Source: Phreatobacter sp. | GTDB taxonomy: Bacteria; Pseudomonadota; Alphaproteobacteria; Rhizobiales; Phreatobacteraceae | Length of the DNA stretch: 64,000 nucleotides | Reading direction: 5' to 3' | Assembly: GCF_016793595.1 (NCBI RefSeq) | Contig: NZ_JAEULY010000002.1 | Location: forward strand, 310,001-374,000 | Shown here: piece after piece, positions 9,106 through 17,729 of the stretch | Layout of the letters: each line of letters opens with the position of its first letter | How positions within the stretch are numbered: position 1 is the first letter of the stretch | The notes under the pieces: model-generated | The model's input: only the letters and a program-made list of their open reading frames with translations | What the model was told of the DNA's origin: nothing | Database searches by the model: none | Translations under genes and position numbers: made by a program

Positions 9106-9825
9106 ATGAATACGGTTAACGCCGCCAGTATATTTGCGCAGAATGTAACCGACCTCATTTCCCGGATCGAATACCGGCGCGCGGAAACGGACGCCGACAA
9201 GGAAGCGATCTATCGCCTCAGGTATCAATGCTACCTGCGCGAAGGTGCCATCCAGCCGGACGAGAGCGGCCGGTTCAGCGACGACTTCGACGCAGCGCCG
9301 AATGTCTGGATCTTCGGCCTGCATCTCGACGGGCAACTGGTCAGTTCCATCCGGGTTCATGTCGCGACCGCCGAGCAGCCGATCGCGCCGGCCCTGGCGA
9401 TCTTCCCCGATATCCTCGGACCCCGCATCGAGCGCGGCGAGGTGATCGTCGATCCGACCCGTTTCGTGGTCGACTACGAATGCTCGCGGCAGAATCCGGG
9501 CCTCGCCTATGCCACGGTGCGCCTCGGCATGCTGGCGTCCGAACACGGGGATGCCGACTATGCGCTCGCCACCGTGCGCACCGAGCACCGCGCCTTCTAT
9601 CGCCGGCTTTTGTTCATGGAACCGATCGGCGAACCGCGCGCCTATCCGAACCTCAAGGACCCGATCAACCTGATGGGCGTGTCCTTTCCAGAACTGCGCC
9701 AGCGGGTCTATGATCGCTATCCGTTCATGATGTCGACCGCAGCCGAGCAGGAGCAGCTTTTCGGACCCAAGCGTCAGACGCCGAAGGTCAGGGAAGGTGG
9801 CAAGGGTCAGGCGGCGGCCGCGTAA
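9106..9825 (+). CDS. FeeM-like N-acyl amino acid synthase (autoinducer-synthase fold)
   Basis: A 239-residue GNAT-fold protein with the LuxI/FeeM layout: RYQCYLREGAI near residues 38-48, SSIRVHV near 80-86, then VIVDPTRFVVD near 114-124. FeeM-family enzymes move a fatty acyl chain from acyl-ACP to an amino acid; LuxI relatives make acyl-homoserine lactones. The sequence lacks an obvious full LuxI signature, so FeeM-like is preferred. No LuxR-type receptor lies beside it, so a signalling role is inference only. The tail (KVREGGKGQAAAA) is low complexity. Confidence 0.75.
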   Translation: MNTVNAASIFAQNVTDLISRIEYRRAETDADKEAIYRLRYQCYLREGAIQPDESGRFSDDFDAAPNVWIFGLHLDGQLVSSIRVHVATAEQPIAPALAIFPDILGPRIERGEVIVDPTRFVVDYECSRQNPGLAYATVRLGMLASEHGDADYALATVRTEHRAFYRRLLFMEPIGEPRAYPNLKDPINLMGVSFPELRQRVYDRYPFMMSTAAEQEQLFGPKRQTPKVREGGKGQAAAA

Positions 9826-9907
9826 CCTCGCTGGCAGGTGACGCATGCGGTCCGATCGAAACAGGCCGTTCGATGCCTTCAGGCGGAGTTCGTCGACGTC
9901 CACTCCG

Positions 9908-10087
9908 ATGTCCGACGGCTGGATGCGCGAGACCTACGTGCTCCCCCGCGAGGATGCCCGGGCCAAAGCGCGCGAAATCCTCGTGCGGTTTCCCCGGGCG
10001 GCCTACATGACCGAGGTCGAGTTCTGGCAGGAACTGGATGACGGGCGCATCGAGTTCACGATGCGCCGCCTGCCATCCGCCGACTGA
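9908..10087 (+). CDS. Conserved hypothetical protein, small
   Basis: A 59-residue protein beginning MSDGWMRETYVLP. It resembles a short family I recall from rhizobia (RETYVLPR...AKAREILVRFP, then EVEFWQEL and IEFTMRRLP). Its function is unknown. A longer start at 9845 adds 21 Ser/Arg-rich residues that look less natural. It ends 3 bases before the convergent DUF2158 gene. Confidence 0.65.
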   Translation: MSDGWMRETYVLPREDARAKAREILVRFPRAAYMTEVEFWQELDDGRIEFTMRRLPSAD

Positions 10088-10090
10088 GCC

Positions 10091-10363
10091 TCAGGCGGGC
10101 TCGTGCTCCCGGCGGGTTTCGTCCTCGTCCTCGTCGACAACGCCTTCGGCGTCTTCGTCCTCATCCTCGTCTTCTTCGTCTTCGTCGCCGCCGTCGTCGT
10201 CCATATCGATGGGCGCGAGCGCGACGAGCGGGATCGCCTCACGGAACAGATCGCCTTCCTCGCCGATCCAGAGGCACACGGCCTCTTCGGCGGAAACCGA
10301 CGCAACCGTCAGCGGCTGGCCGCCGGACTTGAGCATTACGACGTCACCGGGATTCATGGTCAT
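10091..10363 (-). CDS. YodC family DUF2158 protein with acidic tail
   Basis: Ninety residues. The first 50 fit DUF2158: PGDVVMLKSGGQPLTV, then VCLWIGEEGDLF. The last 40 are dominated by Asp and Glu, so the protein is very acidic. ATG at 10363 has AGGAGG five bases upstream. DUF2158 folds as a small SH3-like barrel; its function is unknown. The tail is encoded by GA-rich triplet repeats, which may vary in length between strains. Confidence 0.82.
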   Translation of the reverse strand: MTMNPGDVVMLKSGGQPLTVASVSAEEAVCLWIGEEGDLFREAIPLVALAPIDMDDDGGDEDEEDEDEDEDAEGVVDEDEDETRREHEPA

Positions 10364-10437
10364 TGCTGCCTCCTGTTGGGACGGGACGGAGGCTAGACGT
10401 GGTCGGTGACGGGCTGATCACAACCGTACGGCCGAGG

Positions 10438-10917
10438 TCAGGCGCCGCCGTCCGGAGGCATCGGCGGCACCAGCAGCCGGTATCGGCACTTCTCGCGTTC
10501 GCCGCGCTGGTACATGTCGCTGTCGCGCGGCAGGGCCACGATCTCCTCGAACCGCGCGCCAAGCCGCTCGCAGGTGCGCCGCGAGGCGGCATTGTCGGGG
10601 TTGCAGGTGATCCAGACCTCGCGCTGACCGTTGGCCCGCATCAGCGGGAACAGGAGGCGGCAGGCGCGTTCCGCATAGTGCCGGCCGCGGAAGGCCGGTA
10701 GAACCTCGTAGCCGACATGGCCGCCATAGAGCACGAGGTCGGGTCCGTCGCCGACCCGCAGGCGGATGGCGCCAGCCGGCTCGCCGTCCGCCGCGATCGC
10801 GAAAGTGTAATAGGGGAACCAGCCCCTGGCCTCGTCGGCCGGATGCATGCCGCTCAGCACCAGCGATACCTCGCCGTCGCGACCGATCAGGCCGTCCGGC
10901 GCGGCGAGGCCGGTCAT
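10438..10917 (-). CDS. GNAT family N-acetyltransferase
   Basis: A 159-residue acetyltransferase of RimJ-like type. The acetyl-CoA loop is GYEVLPAFRGRHYAERA, and the C-terminal NPDNAASRRTCERLG segment is the usual GNAT motif B region. The start (MTGLAAPDG) overlaps the FAH-family stop by four bases (ATGA), so it is cotranscribed with that gene. A longer in-frame extension upstream is Arg/His-rich shadow sequence. The substrate is unknown. Confidence 0.82.
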   Translation of the reverse strand: MTGLAAPDGLIGRDGEVSLVLSGMHPADEARGWFPYYTFAIAADGEPAGAIRLRVGDGPDLVLYGGHVGYEVLPAFRGRHYAERACRLLFPLMRANGQREVWITCNPDNAASRRTCERLGARFEEIVALPRDSDMYQRGEREKCRYRLLVPPMPPDGGA

Positions 10918-12083
10918 GCCCGGCGTGCGGCGATGCTCGCCATCAGTGCGCGGATGCCTGACGTCCAGGGGGCGCATTCGGTCGACAGGCGCACGCGGTT
11001 GGTGAGCGCTCCGAGTTCGTCGCTGGCGATGGTGACGACATCGCCTCGCCTGTGCGTGAAGCCCTGTCCCGGCGCGTCGCGGTCCTGGATCGGCGCGAAC
11101 AGCGTGCCGCAATAGAGCACGAGCCCGTCCGGATACTGGTGGTGCGGGCCGATGGCCTGTTTCGCGAGATCCTCGACGTCGCGGGAGATCGCGGCCATGT
11201 CGCTGCGGCCGTCCATGACGAAGCCGTCCTCACCCGTCACTTTCAGCTGCACCTTCATGCGGCGGACATGACCGATGCCGAAGCTCGCATCGAACAGGCG
11301 CACGAAGGGGCCGAGCGCGGCGGAGGCGTTGTTGTCCTTGGCCTTGCCGAGCAGCAGGGCGGAGCGGCCCTCGACATCGCGCAGGTTGACGTCATTGCCG
11401 AGCGTTGCGCCGACGATGCGGCCGGCCGAGGAGATGACGAGCACGACTTCAGGCTCGGGATTGTTCCAGGTCGAGATCGGGTGGATGCCGACATCCGCGC
11501 CGGTGCCGACGGACGAGAGAACCGGGGCCTTGGTGAAGACCTCCGCATCCGGGCCGATACCGACCTCGAGATATTGCGACCAGAGCCCGCGTTGTTGCAG
11601 GTGCTTCTTCAGCGCTGCCGCCTCCGGCGAACCGGGTTTGAGGCCCTTGAGCTCTCCGCCGATGACGTCGCCGATCTCGGCGCGGATCGCCGAGGCGCGG
11701 GCGGGATCGCCCTTGGCCTGTTCCTCGATGACCCGCTCAACCATTGAAATGGCGAAGGTGACGCCTGCCGCCTTTACCGCCTGCACGTCGATGGGGGAGA
11801 GCAGGTAGGGCTTCGCGGGATCGCGCGCTGTTTCGACGCTGTTGGCGAGGATGGCCGCCAGGTCGCCGATGCGCTCGCCGGGAATGGCGGCGATCGCCGA
11901 GGCGGGATCGGCGAGGTCGAAGAGGTCCGCTGTAGTCGGGAAGGCCGCCGTCACGTCGAAGACGCCGCCATCGCGGATGGCGGCGACCGACGGGCCGAGC
12001 CCCGGCCGCTGGACGCGGGCGACGAGCGTGCCCGTCAGCCCGTCGGCGGGGAGGGTGGTCTCAGGGGCGAGGATGAAGGTCAT
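10914..12083 (-). CDS. Fumarylacetoacetate hydrolase (FAH) family protein
   Basis: About 389 residues. The metal-site region is visible as NNPEPEVVLVI and GNDVNLRDVEGRS, followed by LLLGKAKDNNASAALGP, which fits AraD1/FAH-like enzymes that hydrolyse or dehydrate 2-keto acids. The next genes on the strand are an SDR and an aldehyde dehydrogenase, which suggests a non-phosphorylative sugar-acid or related catabolic route; this is inference. ATG at 12083 (MTFILAPE) is chosen; a GTG at 12095 would add four residues. Confidence 0.8.
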   Translation of the reverse strand: MTFILAPETTLPADGLTGTLVARVQRPGLGPSVAAIRDGGVFDVTAAFPTTADLFDLADPASAIAAIPGERIGDLAAILANSVETARDPAKPYLLSPIDVQAVKAAGVTFAISMVERVIEEQAKGDPARASAIRAEIGDVIGGELKGLKPGSPEAAALKKHLQQRGLWSQYLEVGIGPDAEVFTKAPVLSSVGTGADVGIHPISTWNNPEPEVVLVISSAGRIVGATLGNDVNLRDVEGRSALLLGKAKDNNASAALGPFVRLFDASFGIGHVRRMKVQLKVTGEDGFVMDGRSDMAAISRDVEDLAKQAIGPHHQYPDGLVLYCGTLFAPIQDRDAPGQGFTHRRGDVVTIASDELGALTNRVRLSTECAPWTSGIRALMASIAARRA

Positions 12084-12140
12084 CGTGCTTGTCACATTCC
12101 CGAACCGTGAAACCGGTGGCCATCCTTGCGGTGAGCGCTC

Positions 12141-12887
12141 CTAGATGCAGCGCCCGCCGTCGACTTCAAGCACCACGCCGGTGAGGAAGTTGCCGGGATC
12201 GGCGGCGAGGAACAGCGCCGCGTCGGCGATGTCCTGCGGGGTCGACAGGCGGCCCATCGGGATGGAGGCGATGAACTTCTTGCGCATTTCCGGGGTGTCC
12301 TCGCCCATGAACATGCCGAGCAGCGGCGTGTCGCCGGCGACAGGCGCAAGGGCGCAGACGCGGATCTTGTCGGGCGCCAGTTCCACCGCCATCGACTTCG
12401 ACAGGAGGTTCACCGCGCCCTTGGAGGCGTTGTACCAGGCAAGGCCGGGGCGGGGGCGCAGGCCCGCGGTCGAACCGACATTGATGATGGCGCCGCCGCC
12501 GTTCTGGCGCATGACCGGCACCACGGCGTGGGCGAAGTGGAAGATCGACTTCACATTGACGTCGAAGACCCGGTCGAAGGTCTCCTCGTCCACTTCCAGC
12601 ATGGGCCGGTTGCGGTGCGAGGTGCCGGCATTGTTGATCAGCACGTCGACCGTGCCGAAGCGCTCGACGGTCTTGGCGACGGCGCGCTGGACGTCCTTCG
12701 CCTTGGAGACATCGCACTTCATGCCGAAGGCCTTGCGGCCGAACGGCTTGGCGGCGGCCTTGGCGCCTTCCTCGTTGAGATCGAGGACGACCACCCTGGC
12801 GCCCTCCCTGGCGAAAGTCTGCACGATGCCGAGCCCGAAGCCCTGCGCGCCGCCGGTGACGATGGCGACCTTGTCCTTGAGACGCAT
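12141..12887 (-). CDS. SDR family oxidoreductase
   Basis: A 248-residue classical short-chain dehydrogenase. It shows TGGAQGFGLG for NAD(P) binding, the NNAG motif, the catalytic Ser in VGSTAG and YNASK carrying the Tyr/Lys pair, then the C-terminal EVDGG. Aspartate at the end of the second strand (VVLDL) favours NAD(H). ATG at 12887 has GGGAG about 8 bases upstream. It is downstream of the aldehyde dehydrogenase on the same strand, with a 36-base gap. Confidence 0.9.
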   Translation of the reverse strand: MRLKDKVAIVTGGAQGFGLGIVQTFAREGARVVVLDLNEEGAKAAAKPFGRKAFGMKCDVSKAKDVQRAVAKTVERFGTVDVLINNAGTSHRNRPMLEVDEETFDRVFDVNVKSIFHFAHAVVPVMRQNGGGAIINVGSTAGLRPRPGLAWYNASKGAVNLLSKSMAVELAPDKIRVCALAPVAGDTPLLGMFMGEDTPEMRKKFIASIPMGRLSTPQDIADAALFLAADPGNFLTGVVLEVDGGRCI

Positions 12888-12923
12888 GGGTCCCGCTCCC
12901 TGTTGCAATGCTTCTGGTTCGGC

Positions 12924-14399
12924 TCAGCCGTGATTGATGACGACGGTCTTGGAGGCGGAGAATTCGTAGAGCGCCTCGAAGCCCTTCTCGCGGCCGTGGC
13001 CGGATTTCTTGACGCCGCCGAAGGGCAGTTCGATGCCGCCGCCCGCGCCGTAGCCGTTGACGAAGACCTGGCCGCAGCGCATGGCGCGGGCAACCCGCAT
13101 GGAGCGTTTCGCATCGCGGCTCCAGACGCCGGCGACAAGGCCGAAATCGGTGCCGTTGGCGAGACGGACGGCATCGGCCTCGTCGTCGAAGGGAATGGCC
13201 GACAGGACCGGGCCGAAGACCTCGTCCTGCGCCAGCGCGTTCGAGCGCGGCACGGGCCCGAACAGGGTCGGCGCGACGTAGAAGCCGCCGGGCGGCAGGT
13301 TGGGCGCTAGCTGGCCTTCGGCGATCACGGGCACGCCTTCCGCGCGGGCGCGCTCGACGAAGCCCTCGACCCGCTTCTTCTGGCCGGCATTGATCATCGG
13401 GCCGCAGTCGAGGTCCATGTCCCAGGTGCCGACGCGCACGGTGGCGAAGCGCTCGGCGACGCGCGAGACCAGCTCGTCATAGGCCGCCCGCTCGACCAGC
13501 ATGCGCGAGCCCGCCGAACAGGTCTGGCCGCCATTCTGGACGATGGCGTTGACGAGGGTCGGCACCGCCGCGTCGAAATCGGCGTCCGCGAAGACGATCT
13601 GCGGCGACTTGCCGCCAAGCTCCAGCGTGCAGCCGATATGGTTCCTCGCTGCGGCCGTCTGGATCAGCGAGCCGACCTCGGGCGAGCCGGTGAAGGACAC
13701 GAAGTCGATGCCGCGATGGCTGGAGAGGGCGGCGCCCGCCTCCTCGCCGAGACCGGAGAGGATGTTCAGAACGCCCGGCGGAAAGCCGACCTCCAGCGCC
13801 AGTTCGGAAATCCGCAGGAGCGACAGGCAGGCGTCCTCGGCCGGCTTCACCACGCAGGTATTGCCGCAGGCGAGGGAGGCGGCGACCGACCGGCCGAAGA
13901 TCTGCGAGGGATAGTTCCACGGCACGATATGGCCGGTGACGCCATGGGGGTCGCGCACGACGGCGACCGTATAGCCGTTGAGAAAGGGAATGGTCTCCCC
14001 ATGCACCTTGTCGGCGGCGGTGCCGTAGAATTCGAAATAGCGGGCGGTCGCGGTGATGTCGGCCTTGCCCTGGCGGGCGGGCTTGCCGGTGTCGATGCTC
14101 TCCAGTAGCGACAGCTCGTCGTGATGCGCGAGAATCGCTTCTCCGAGCTTCACCAGCAGCCGGCCGCGCTCGGTGGCGGTCATGCGGCTCCATGGGCCAT
14201 CCTCGAAGGCTTTGCGCGCGGCGGCGACCGCCTTGTCGATGTCGGATGCGCCGGAGCGCGGCATATAGGCGATGACCGCGCCGTCGGACGGGCCGACCGC
14301 GTCGATGACGCGGCCGTCGGCGGCTTCCGTCTGTTTGCCGTCGACGATGTTGAAGACCTTGCGCGGGGCGCTGCCGGCAAGCGTTGCTGAAAGGGTCAT
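12924..14399 (-). CDS. Aldehyde dehydrogenase family protein
   Basis: 491 residues, the usual ALDH length. The catalytic glutamate lies in LELGGKSPQ and the nucleophilic cysteine in NGGQTCSAGSR; GHIVPWNYP and FTGSPEVG mark cofactor binding. The start at 14399 (MTLSATLAGSAP) is clear because the family N-terminus begins there, although the frame stays open to 15011. It leads an ALDH-SDR-FAH-GNAT run. Betaine-aldehyde or ketoglutarate-semialdehyde type substrates are possible but not resolved. Confidence 0.92.
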   Translation of the reverse strand: MTLSATLAGSAPRKVFNIVDGKQTEAADGRVIDAVGPSDGAVIAYMPRSGASDIDKAVAAARKAFEDGPWSRMTATERGRLLVKLGEAILAHHDELSLLESIDTGKPARQGKADITATARYFEFYGTAADKVHGETIPFLNGYTVAVVRDPHGVTGHIVPWNYPSQIFGRSVAASLACGNTCVVKPAEDACLSLLRISELALEVGFPPGVLNILSGLGEEAGAALSSHRGIDFVSFTGSPEVGSLIQTAAARNHIGCTLELGGKSPQIVFADADFDAAVPTLVNAIVQNGGQTCSAGSRMLVERAAYDELVSRVAERFATVRVGTWDMDLDCGPMINAGQKKRVEGFVERARAEGVPVIAEGQLAPNLPPGGFYVAPTLFGPVPRSNALAQDEVFGPVLSAIPFDDEADAVRLANGTDFGLVAGVWSRDAKRSMRVARAMRCGQVFVNGYGAGGGIELPFGGVKKSGHGREKGFEALYEFSASKTVVINHG

Positions 14400-14518
14400 G
14401 GTGTCCTCCCGGACGGGTTCGGGGCCGGAGGTGGCCGGCATGTCGGCGCGCAAGCTAGCGGCGGCGATGCGGCCGGGAAAGATGCCGCATGCATGGGAGA
14501 CCCTGCGGCCTGCGATCC

Positions 14519-15232
14519 CTAGAGCCGCGTCGCGAGCTGGGCAACGGCCAGAAGGCCACCCGCGCCTGCGGCAACGCCGAGCAGGAACAGGACGAAGCCG
14601 CCCAGGCCGGAGAAGCTGATGCCGCGCCGTGTTGCCTGAGCGGCCGGCAGGGTTCCGGTGGGGGCGTCCGGCTGCGCCGCATCGGCGATCGCCGCCGGCG
14701 CCAGCGTCGTCTGCGGCATCGGCGATGTCGCCTCCGCCCCGGCCACGGCCTGCTGCGGTCTGTCGAGGGTGGCCGCCGGCATGTCGGCGCGGGGCAGGAC
14801 TGGCGCTTCCCGCAAGGGCGAAACCGGCGGCAGCGCCAGCATGCGCTCGCGCTCGATCAGGCGGCTGGCGACATAGGCGGTGATGCGCTCCGCCACCGCG
14901 CCGGCATCCTCGCTCTCGGCCATGATCCGCCGGCCGTTCCGCGTGTCCTGCAGAAAGCGATAGGTGCGCTTGTCGCGTCCCATCTCGACGAAGGCGATCA
15001 TGTCGATCCACAGCCGCGGGGTCTCGCCGGGAGTGATGCCGGCATCGAAAAGCTCGATGCCGCGGGGCACCTCGGCAAGGACGGGCCTGAGCCGCTCGTG
15101 GAGAATCTCCAGCCTCACGAGATCAGCCTCGCGCAGCGCCACGACGACCCCGGTGCGCTCGGCCTCCTCGATGCGGATGGCGCGTATCGCATTCTTGAGG
15201 CTGCGATCGGCGGGTGACGACTGAGGGTCCAT
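14519..15232 (-). CDS. Conserved hypothetical protein with C-terminal membrane anchor
   Basis: A 237-residue protein of unknown function. Residues 1-130 look folded and charged (RLWIDMIAFVEMGRDKRTYRF is a distinctive strand region). Residues 130-200 are Ala/Pro-rich linker, and residues 208-232 form one glycine-rich membrane segment. It therefore looks like a tail-anchored cytoplasmic domain. No neighbour suggests a role; it sits alone between the ALDH gene and the porin. Confidence 0.7.
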   Translation of the reverse strand: MDPQSSPADRSLKNAIRAIRIEEAERTGVVVALREADLVRLEILHERLRPVLAEVPRGIELFDAGITPGETPRLWIDMIAFVEMGRDKRTYRFLQDTRNGRRIMAESEDAGAVAERITAYVASRLIERERMLALPPVSPLREAPVLPRADMPAATLDRPQQAVAGAEATSPMPQTTLAPAAIADAAQPDAPTGTLPAAQATRRGISFSGLGGFVLFLLGVAAGAGGLLAVAQLATRL

Positions 15233-15582
15233 CGGAGGCTCGCTCGGGCCGGTGGCACAGGGTTAACAGAACTATAATGCGTTCAGGGCGGTGGCCCAAG
15301 CCGTCGGATGTCAGCGGTCTTTTGGAAGGCGCGGAAACTGCCGCATCCGATTCCGGGCCGGTCCTTGCGCTGCATTGTCGGGATCGTTGGCACCCTGCAG
15401 TTACGGCATGACGCCATGGGCAACTGTGCCGTCCATGCAACAGGGCTGGTGAATACTGAGGTACCATTGCGGAATCACGGGCGGTGAATGCGTGGCGTGC
15501 CTTGTCGGCGTGCCGCCCTTGTGTGACTGGTTGTTTCGAGTTGTTGGCTGTGGCCGTTCCAGAATCCATCCGGGGAATTGAC
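15233..15582. other. 350-base intergenic region upstream of the porin
   Basis: No gene is visible. TATAAT occurs at 15273-15278, just left of centre, but without a clear -35 hexamer. The region probably carries promoters for the divergent hypothetical gene and the porin, with a long 5' leader for the latter. Confidence 0.4.
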
Positions 15583-16296
15583 ATGAAGAAATTCTTCCTT
15601 GCTTCCGCTGCCCTCGTGGCCCTTGCGGCCGGCGCGCAGGCGGCGGATCTGGGCTCGCCGCGCACGCCGATCGCAGCCGCCGTCGTGTCTCCGGTTTTCA
15701 ACTGGACGGGCTTCTATCTCGGCGCCCATCTCGGTTACGGCTCGGGCTCCACGGGCTGGGTTTTTCTCACCGGACCGGCCACTACCGTGCCCAGCAACCC
15801 GAAGGGTGCCTTCGGGGGTCTGCAGCTCGGCTACAACTGGCAGATCAACAACTTCGTGCTGGGTCTCGAAACCGACCTGAGCATCGCCGGCTTCCGTGAC
15901 TCCGATCCGTGCCCCAATCCGGCCGTCTCCTGCTTCACGCGGTCCAACTGGGTGGGAACCACCCGTGCTCGCGTCGGCGTAGCAGCCGACAAGGCTCTGT
16001 TCTACGTCACCGGCGGCCTTGCCTATGGCGACACGCGCGTCGGTGCATCGACGGCGGTCGGCGTCACCACCTCCCGGACCCGGGTTGGTTTCGCCCTTGG
16101 TGGCGGTCTGGAATATGCCTTTACGCCGAACGTGACCGCCAAGGTCGAGTATATGTACTACAATCTCGGCTCGTCTTCGTATCAGGTCACAACCGTTCCC
16201 GAATTCGTCCGGGCGCGCTTCGAATACCACACCGTCAAGGTGGGCCTGAACTACCTGTTCTCGACGGGGCCGTCGGCGGTGGTCGCGCGCTACTGA
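15583..16296 (+). CDS. Outer membrane porin family protein (Omp25/Omp31-like)
   Basis: 237 residues: a signal peptide (about 1-21, ending AGAQA) and then an eight-strand beta-barrel pattern with NWTGFYLGAHLGYG, FGGLQLGYNWQ and YHTVKVGLNYLF. It ends in a C-terminal aromatic residue (Tyr) needed for barrel insertion. ATG at 15583 is preceded by GGGGA at 7 bases. Such porins are abundant in rhizobial outer membranes. A strong terminator follows at 16322. Confidence 0.9.
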   Translation: MKKFFLASAALVALAAGAQAADLGSPRTPIAAAVVSPVFNWTGFYLGAHLGYGSGSTGWVFLTGPATTVPSNPKGAFGGLQLGYNWQINNFVLGLETDLSIAGFRDSDPCPNPAVSCFTRSNWVGTTRARVGVAADKALFYVTGGLAYGDTRVGASTAVGVTTSRTRVGFALGGGLEYAFTPNVTAKVEYMYYNLGSSSYQVTTVPEFVRARFEYHTVKVGLNYLFSTGPSAVVARY

Positions 16297-16321
16297 GTTT
16301 CGTTTTGGTTGGGGGGAATGA

Positions 16322-16350
16322 CGGGCCGCCTTCGGGCGGCCCGTTTCGTT
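16322..16350 (+). terminator. Rho-independent terminator after the porin
   Basis: Nine-base arms CGGGCCGCC (16322-16330) and GGCGGCCCG (16335-16343) enclose a TTCG tetraloop, followed by a T-rich stretch. Confidence 0.85.
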
Positions 16351-16354
16351 TCGC

Positions 16355-16822
16355 TCAGCCCTGTGCCGGAAAGGCGCCGAACTGGCGCAGCGCCTCTCCC
16401 GCGACCATTGCGGCGGAGACCGCGACGTTCAGCGAGCGCATGGCCGGCTGCATCGGGATGAGGATGCGCGCGTCGGCCGCCGCGTGGACATCCTCGGGCA
16501 CGCCGGCCGATTCGCGCCCCGCCATGACGACATCGCCGGAGCGGAAGGCGAAATCCGCATAGGGCAGGGCGGCGCGGGTGGTCATCAGGACGAGGCGGCG
16601 GCCCTCGTTCGCGCGCCAGCGTTCGAAAGCCGCGAAATCGTCGTGGCGCGTCCAGGATACGTGATCCAGATAGTCCATGCCGGAGCGCCGGAACGACCTG
16701 TCGGAGACGGGAAAACCGGCGGGTTCGACGATGTCGACGGCAAAGCCGAGGCAGGCGGCAAGCCGCAGGATCGTGCCGGTGTTCTGGGCGATGTCGGGCT
16801 GGTAGAGCGCAAGGCGGATCAT
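16355..16822 (-). CDS. trmL: tRNA (cytidine(34)-2'-O)-methyltransferase, TrmL/YibK family
   Basis: A 155-residue SPOUT methyltransferase. It begins MIRLALYQPDIAQNTG, and carries VVMAGRESAGVP (the AdoMet knot loop) and SLNVAVSAAMV near the end. The family methylates the wobble ribose of tRNA-Leu. The minimal-domain length fits TrmL. I set the start at 16822; a longer frame upstream is not family-like. It is divergent from petA. Confidence 0.92.
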   Translation of the reverse strand: MIRLALYQPDIAQNTGTILRLAACLGFAVDIVEPAGFPVSDRSFRRSGMDYLDHVSWTRHDDFAAFERWRANEGRRLVLMTTRAALPYADFAFRSGDVVMAGRESAGVPEDVHAAADARILIPMQPAMRSLNVAVSAAMVAGEALRQFGAFPAQG

Positions 16823-17159
16823 GGCGTCAAGAAATCGCGCCGTGGCGCCCGCCGGGTCAAGCCGGACGCGGCGCGGCAGGTGCTTTTCCCAGCCATCCGA
16901 CGAAGGTGCGATGCAGCGCAGCGCGGGGTTCCGTGCCATGCACTGGACATCACCTTATAACGGTGCGAATAAGCGCCAGCCGACGGTGGTTTCCCGGCGT
17001 GGATTCCCATGCCCAGACGTTGGGCCGGCCGGTGCGGCGGCGCCCCTTGAAGGCTGCCGGGCACAGGTTGCGGTCCACGGCAGGCTCCTTGCGGGCCGGA
17101 CCGAGCTGGCGGCGCTATCCGGGGCCTGAAACCGGCCGACGAGCGAAAGGACGACGAGA
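16823..17159. promoter_or_regulatory. 337-base intergenic region between trmL and petA
   Basis: No gene is visible. It should carry the petABC promoter. An A/T-richer patch with TTATAAC lies near 16952-16960. No palindrome stood out. Confidence 0.4.
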
Positions 17160-17702
17160 GTGGCAAGCGTTCAACATGCCGAGGGCGATCGCCGCGACTT
17201 CCTGTTCCTGGCGACCGGGGCGGCGGCGGCAGTGGGTGGTGCGGCCGTGGTCTGGCCCTTCATCAGCCAGCTCGCGCCCGACGCCGCGACGGTTGCGGCC
17301 GGCGCGCCGGTCGAGCTCGATCTCTCCTCCATCGCAGCCGGCGCGCAGATCAAGATCCTGTGGCGCGGCAAGCCCTATTTCGTCCGCAACCGCACCGAGG
17401 CCGAGATCAAGGCCGCGCAAGACGTCGACATCTCGACGCTGCGCGATCCCGAGACCGACGCCCATCGCGTCAAGGAAGGCCACGCCAAGTGGCTGATCAC
17501 CGCCGCAAACTGCACCCACCTCGGCTGCGTGCCGCTGGGCAACCAGGGTGATTACGGCGGCTGGTTCTGCCCCTGCCACGGTTCGCATTTCGATACGTCC
17601 GGCCGCATCCGCAAGGGCCCTGCGCCGAAGAACCTTCCGGTTCCCCAGTACACGTTCGTCAGCGAGACGCGCATCCGGATCACCGGCGCGGCCGCCGCCT
17701 GA
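17160..17702 (+). CDS. petA: Ubiquinol-cytochrome c reductase iron-sulfur (Rieske) subunit
   Basis: 180 residues. The twin arginine [10 protein letters not shown] (from residue 11) precedes one membrane helix, so export by Tat is expected. The two cluster-binding loops CTHLGC and CPCHGS are intact and hold the [2Fe-2S] Rieske cluster. It starts with GTG at 17160. It is first gene of the bc1 operon, 27 bases before petB. Confidence 0.96.
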   Translation: MASVQHAEGDRRDFLFLATGAAAAVGGAAVVWPFISQLAPDAATVAAGAPVELDLSSIAAGAQIKILWRGKPYFVRNRTEAEIKAAQDVDISTLRDPETDAHRVKEGHAKWLITAANCTHLGCVPLGNQGDYGGWFCPCHGSHFDTSGRIRKGPAPKNLPVPQYTFVSETRIRITGAAAA

Positions 17703-17729
17703 CGCCAGCGCAGCTAGAAGGTCACGACC

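Noticed and set aside
14400..15011. Extension of the aldehyde dehydrogenase by about 200 N-terminal residues
   Set aside because: The family N-terminus begins at 14399, and the extension is antisense-like sequence inside the next gene region.
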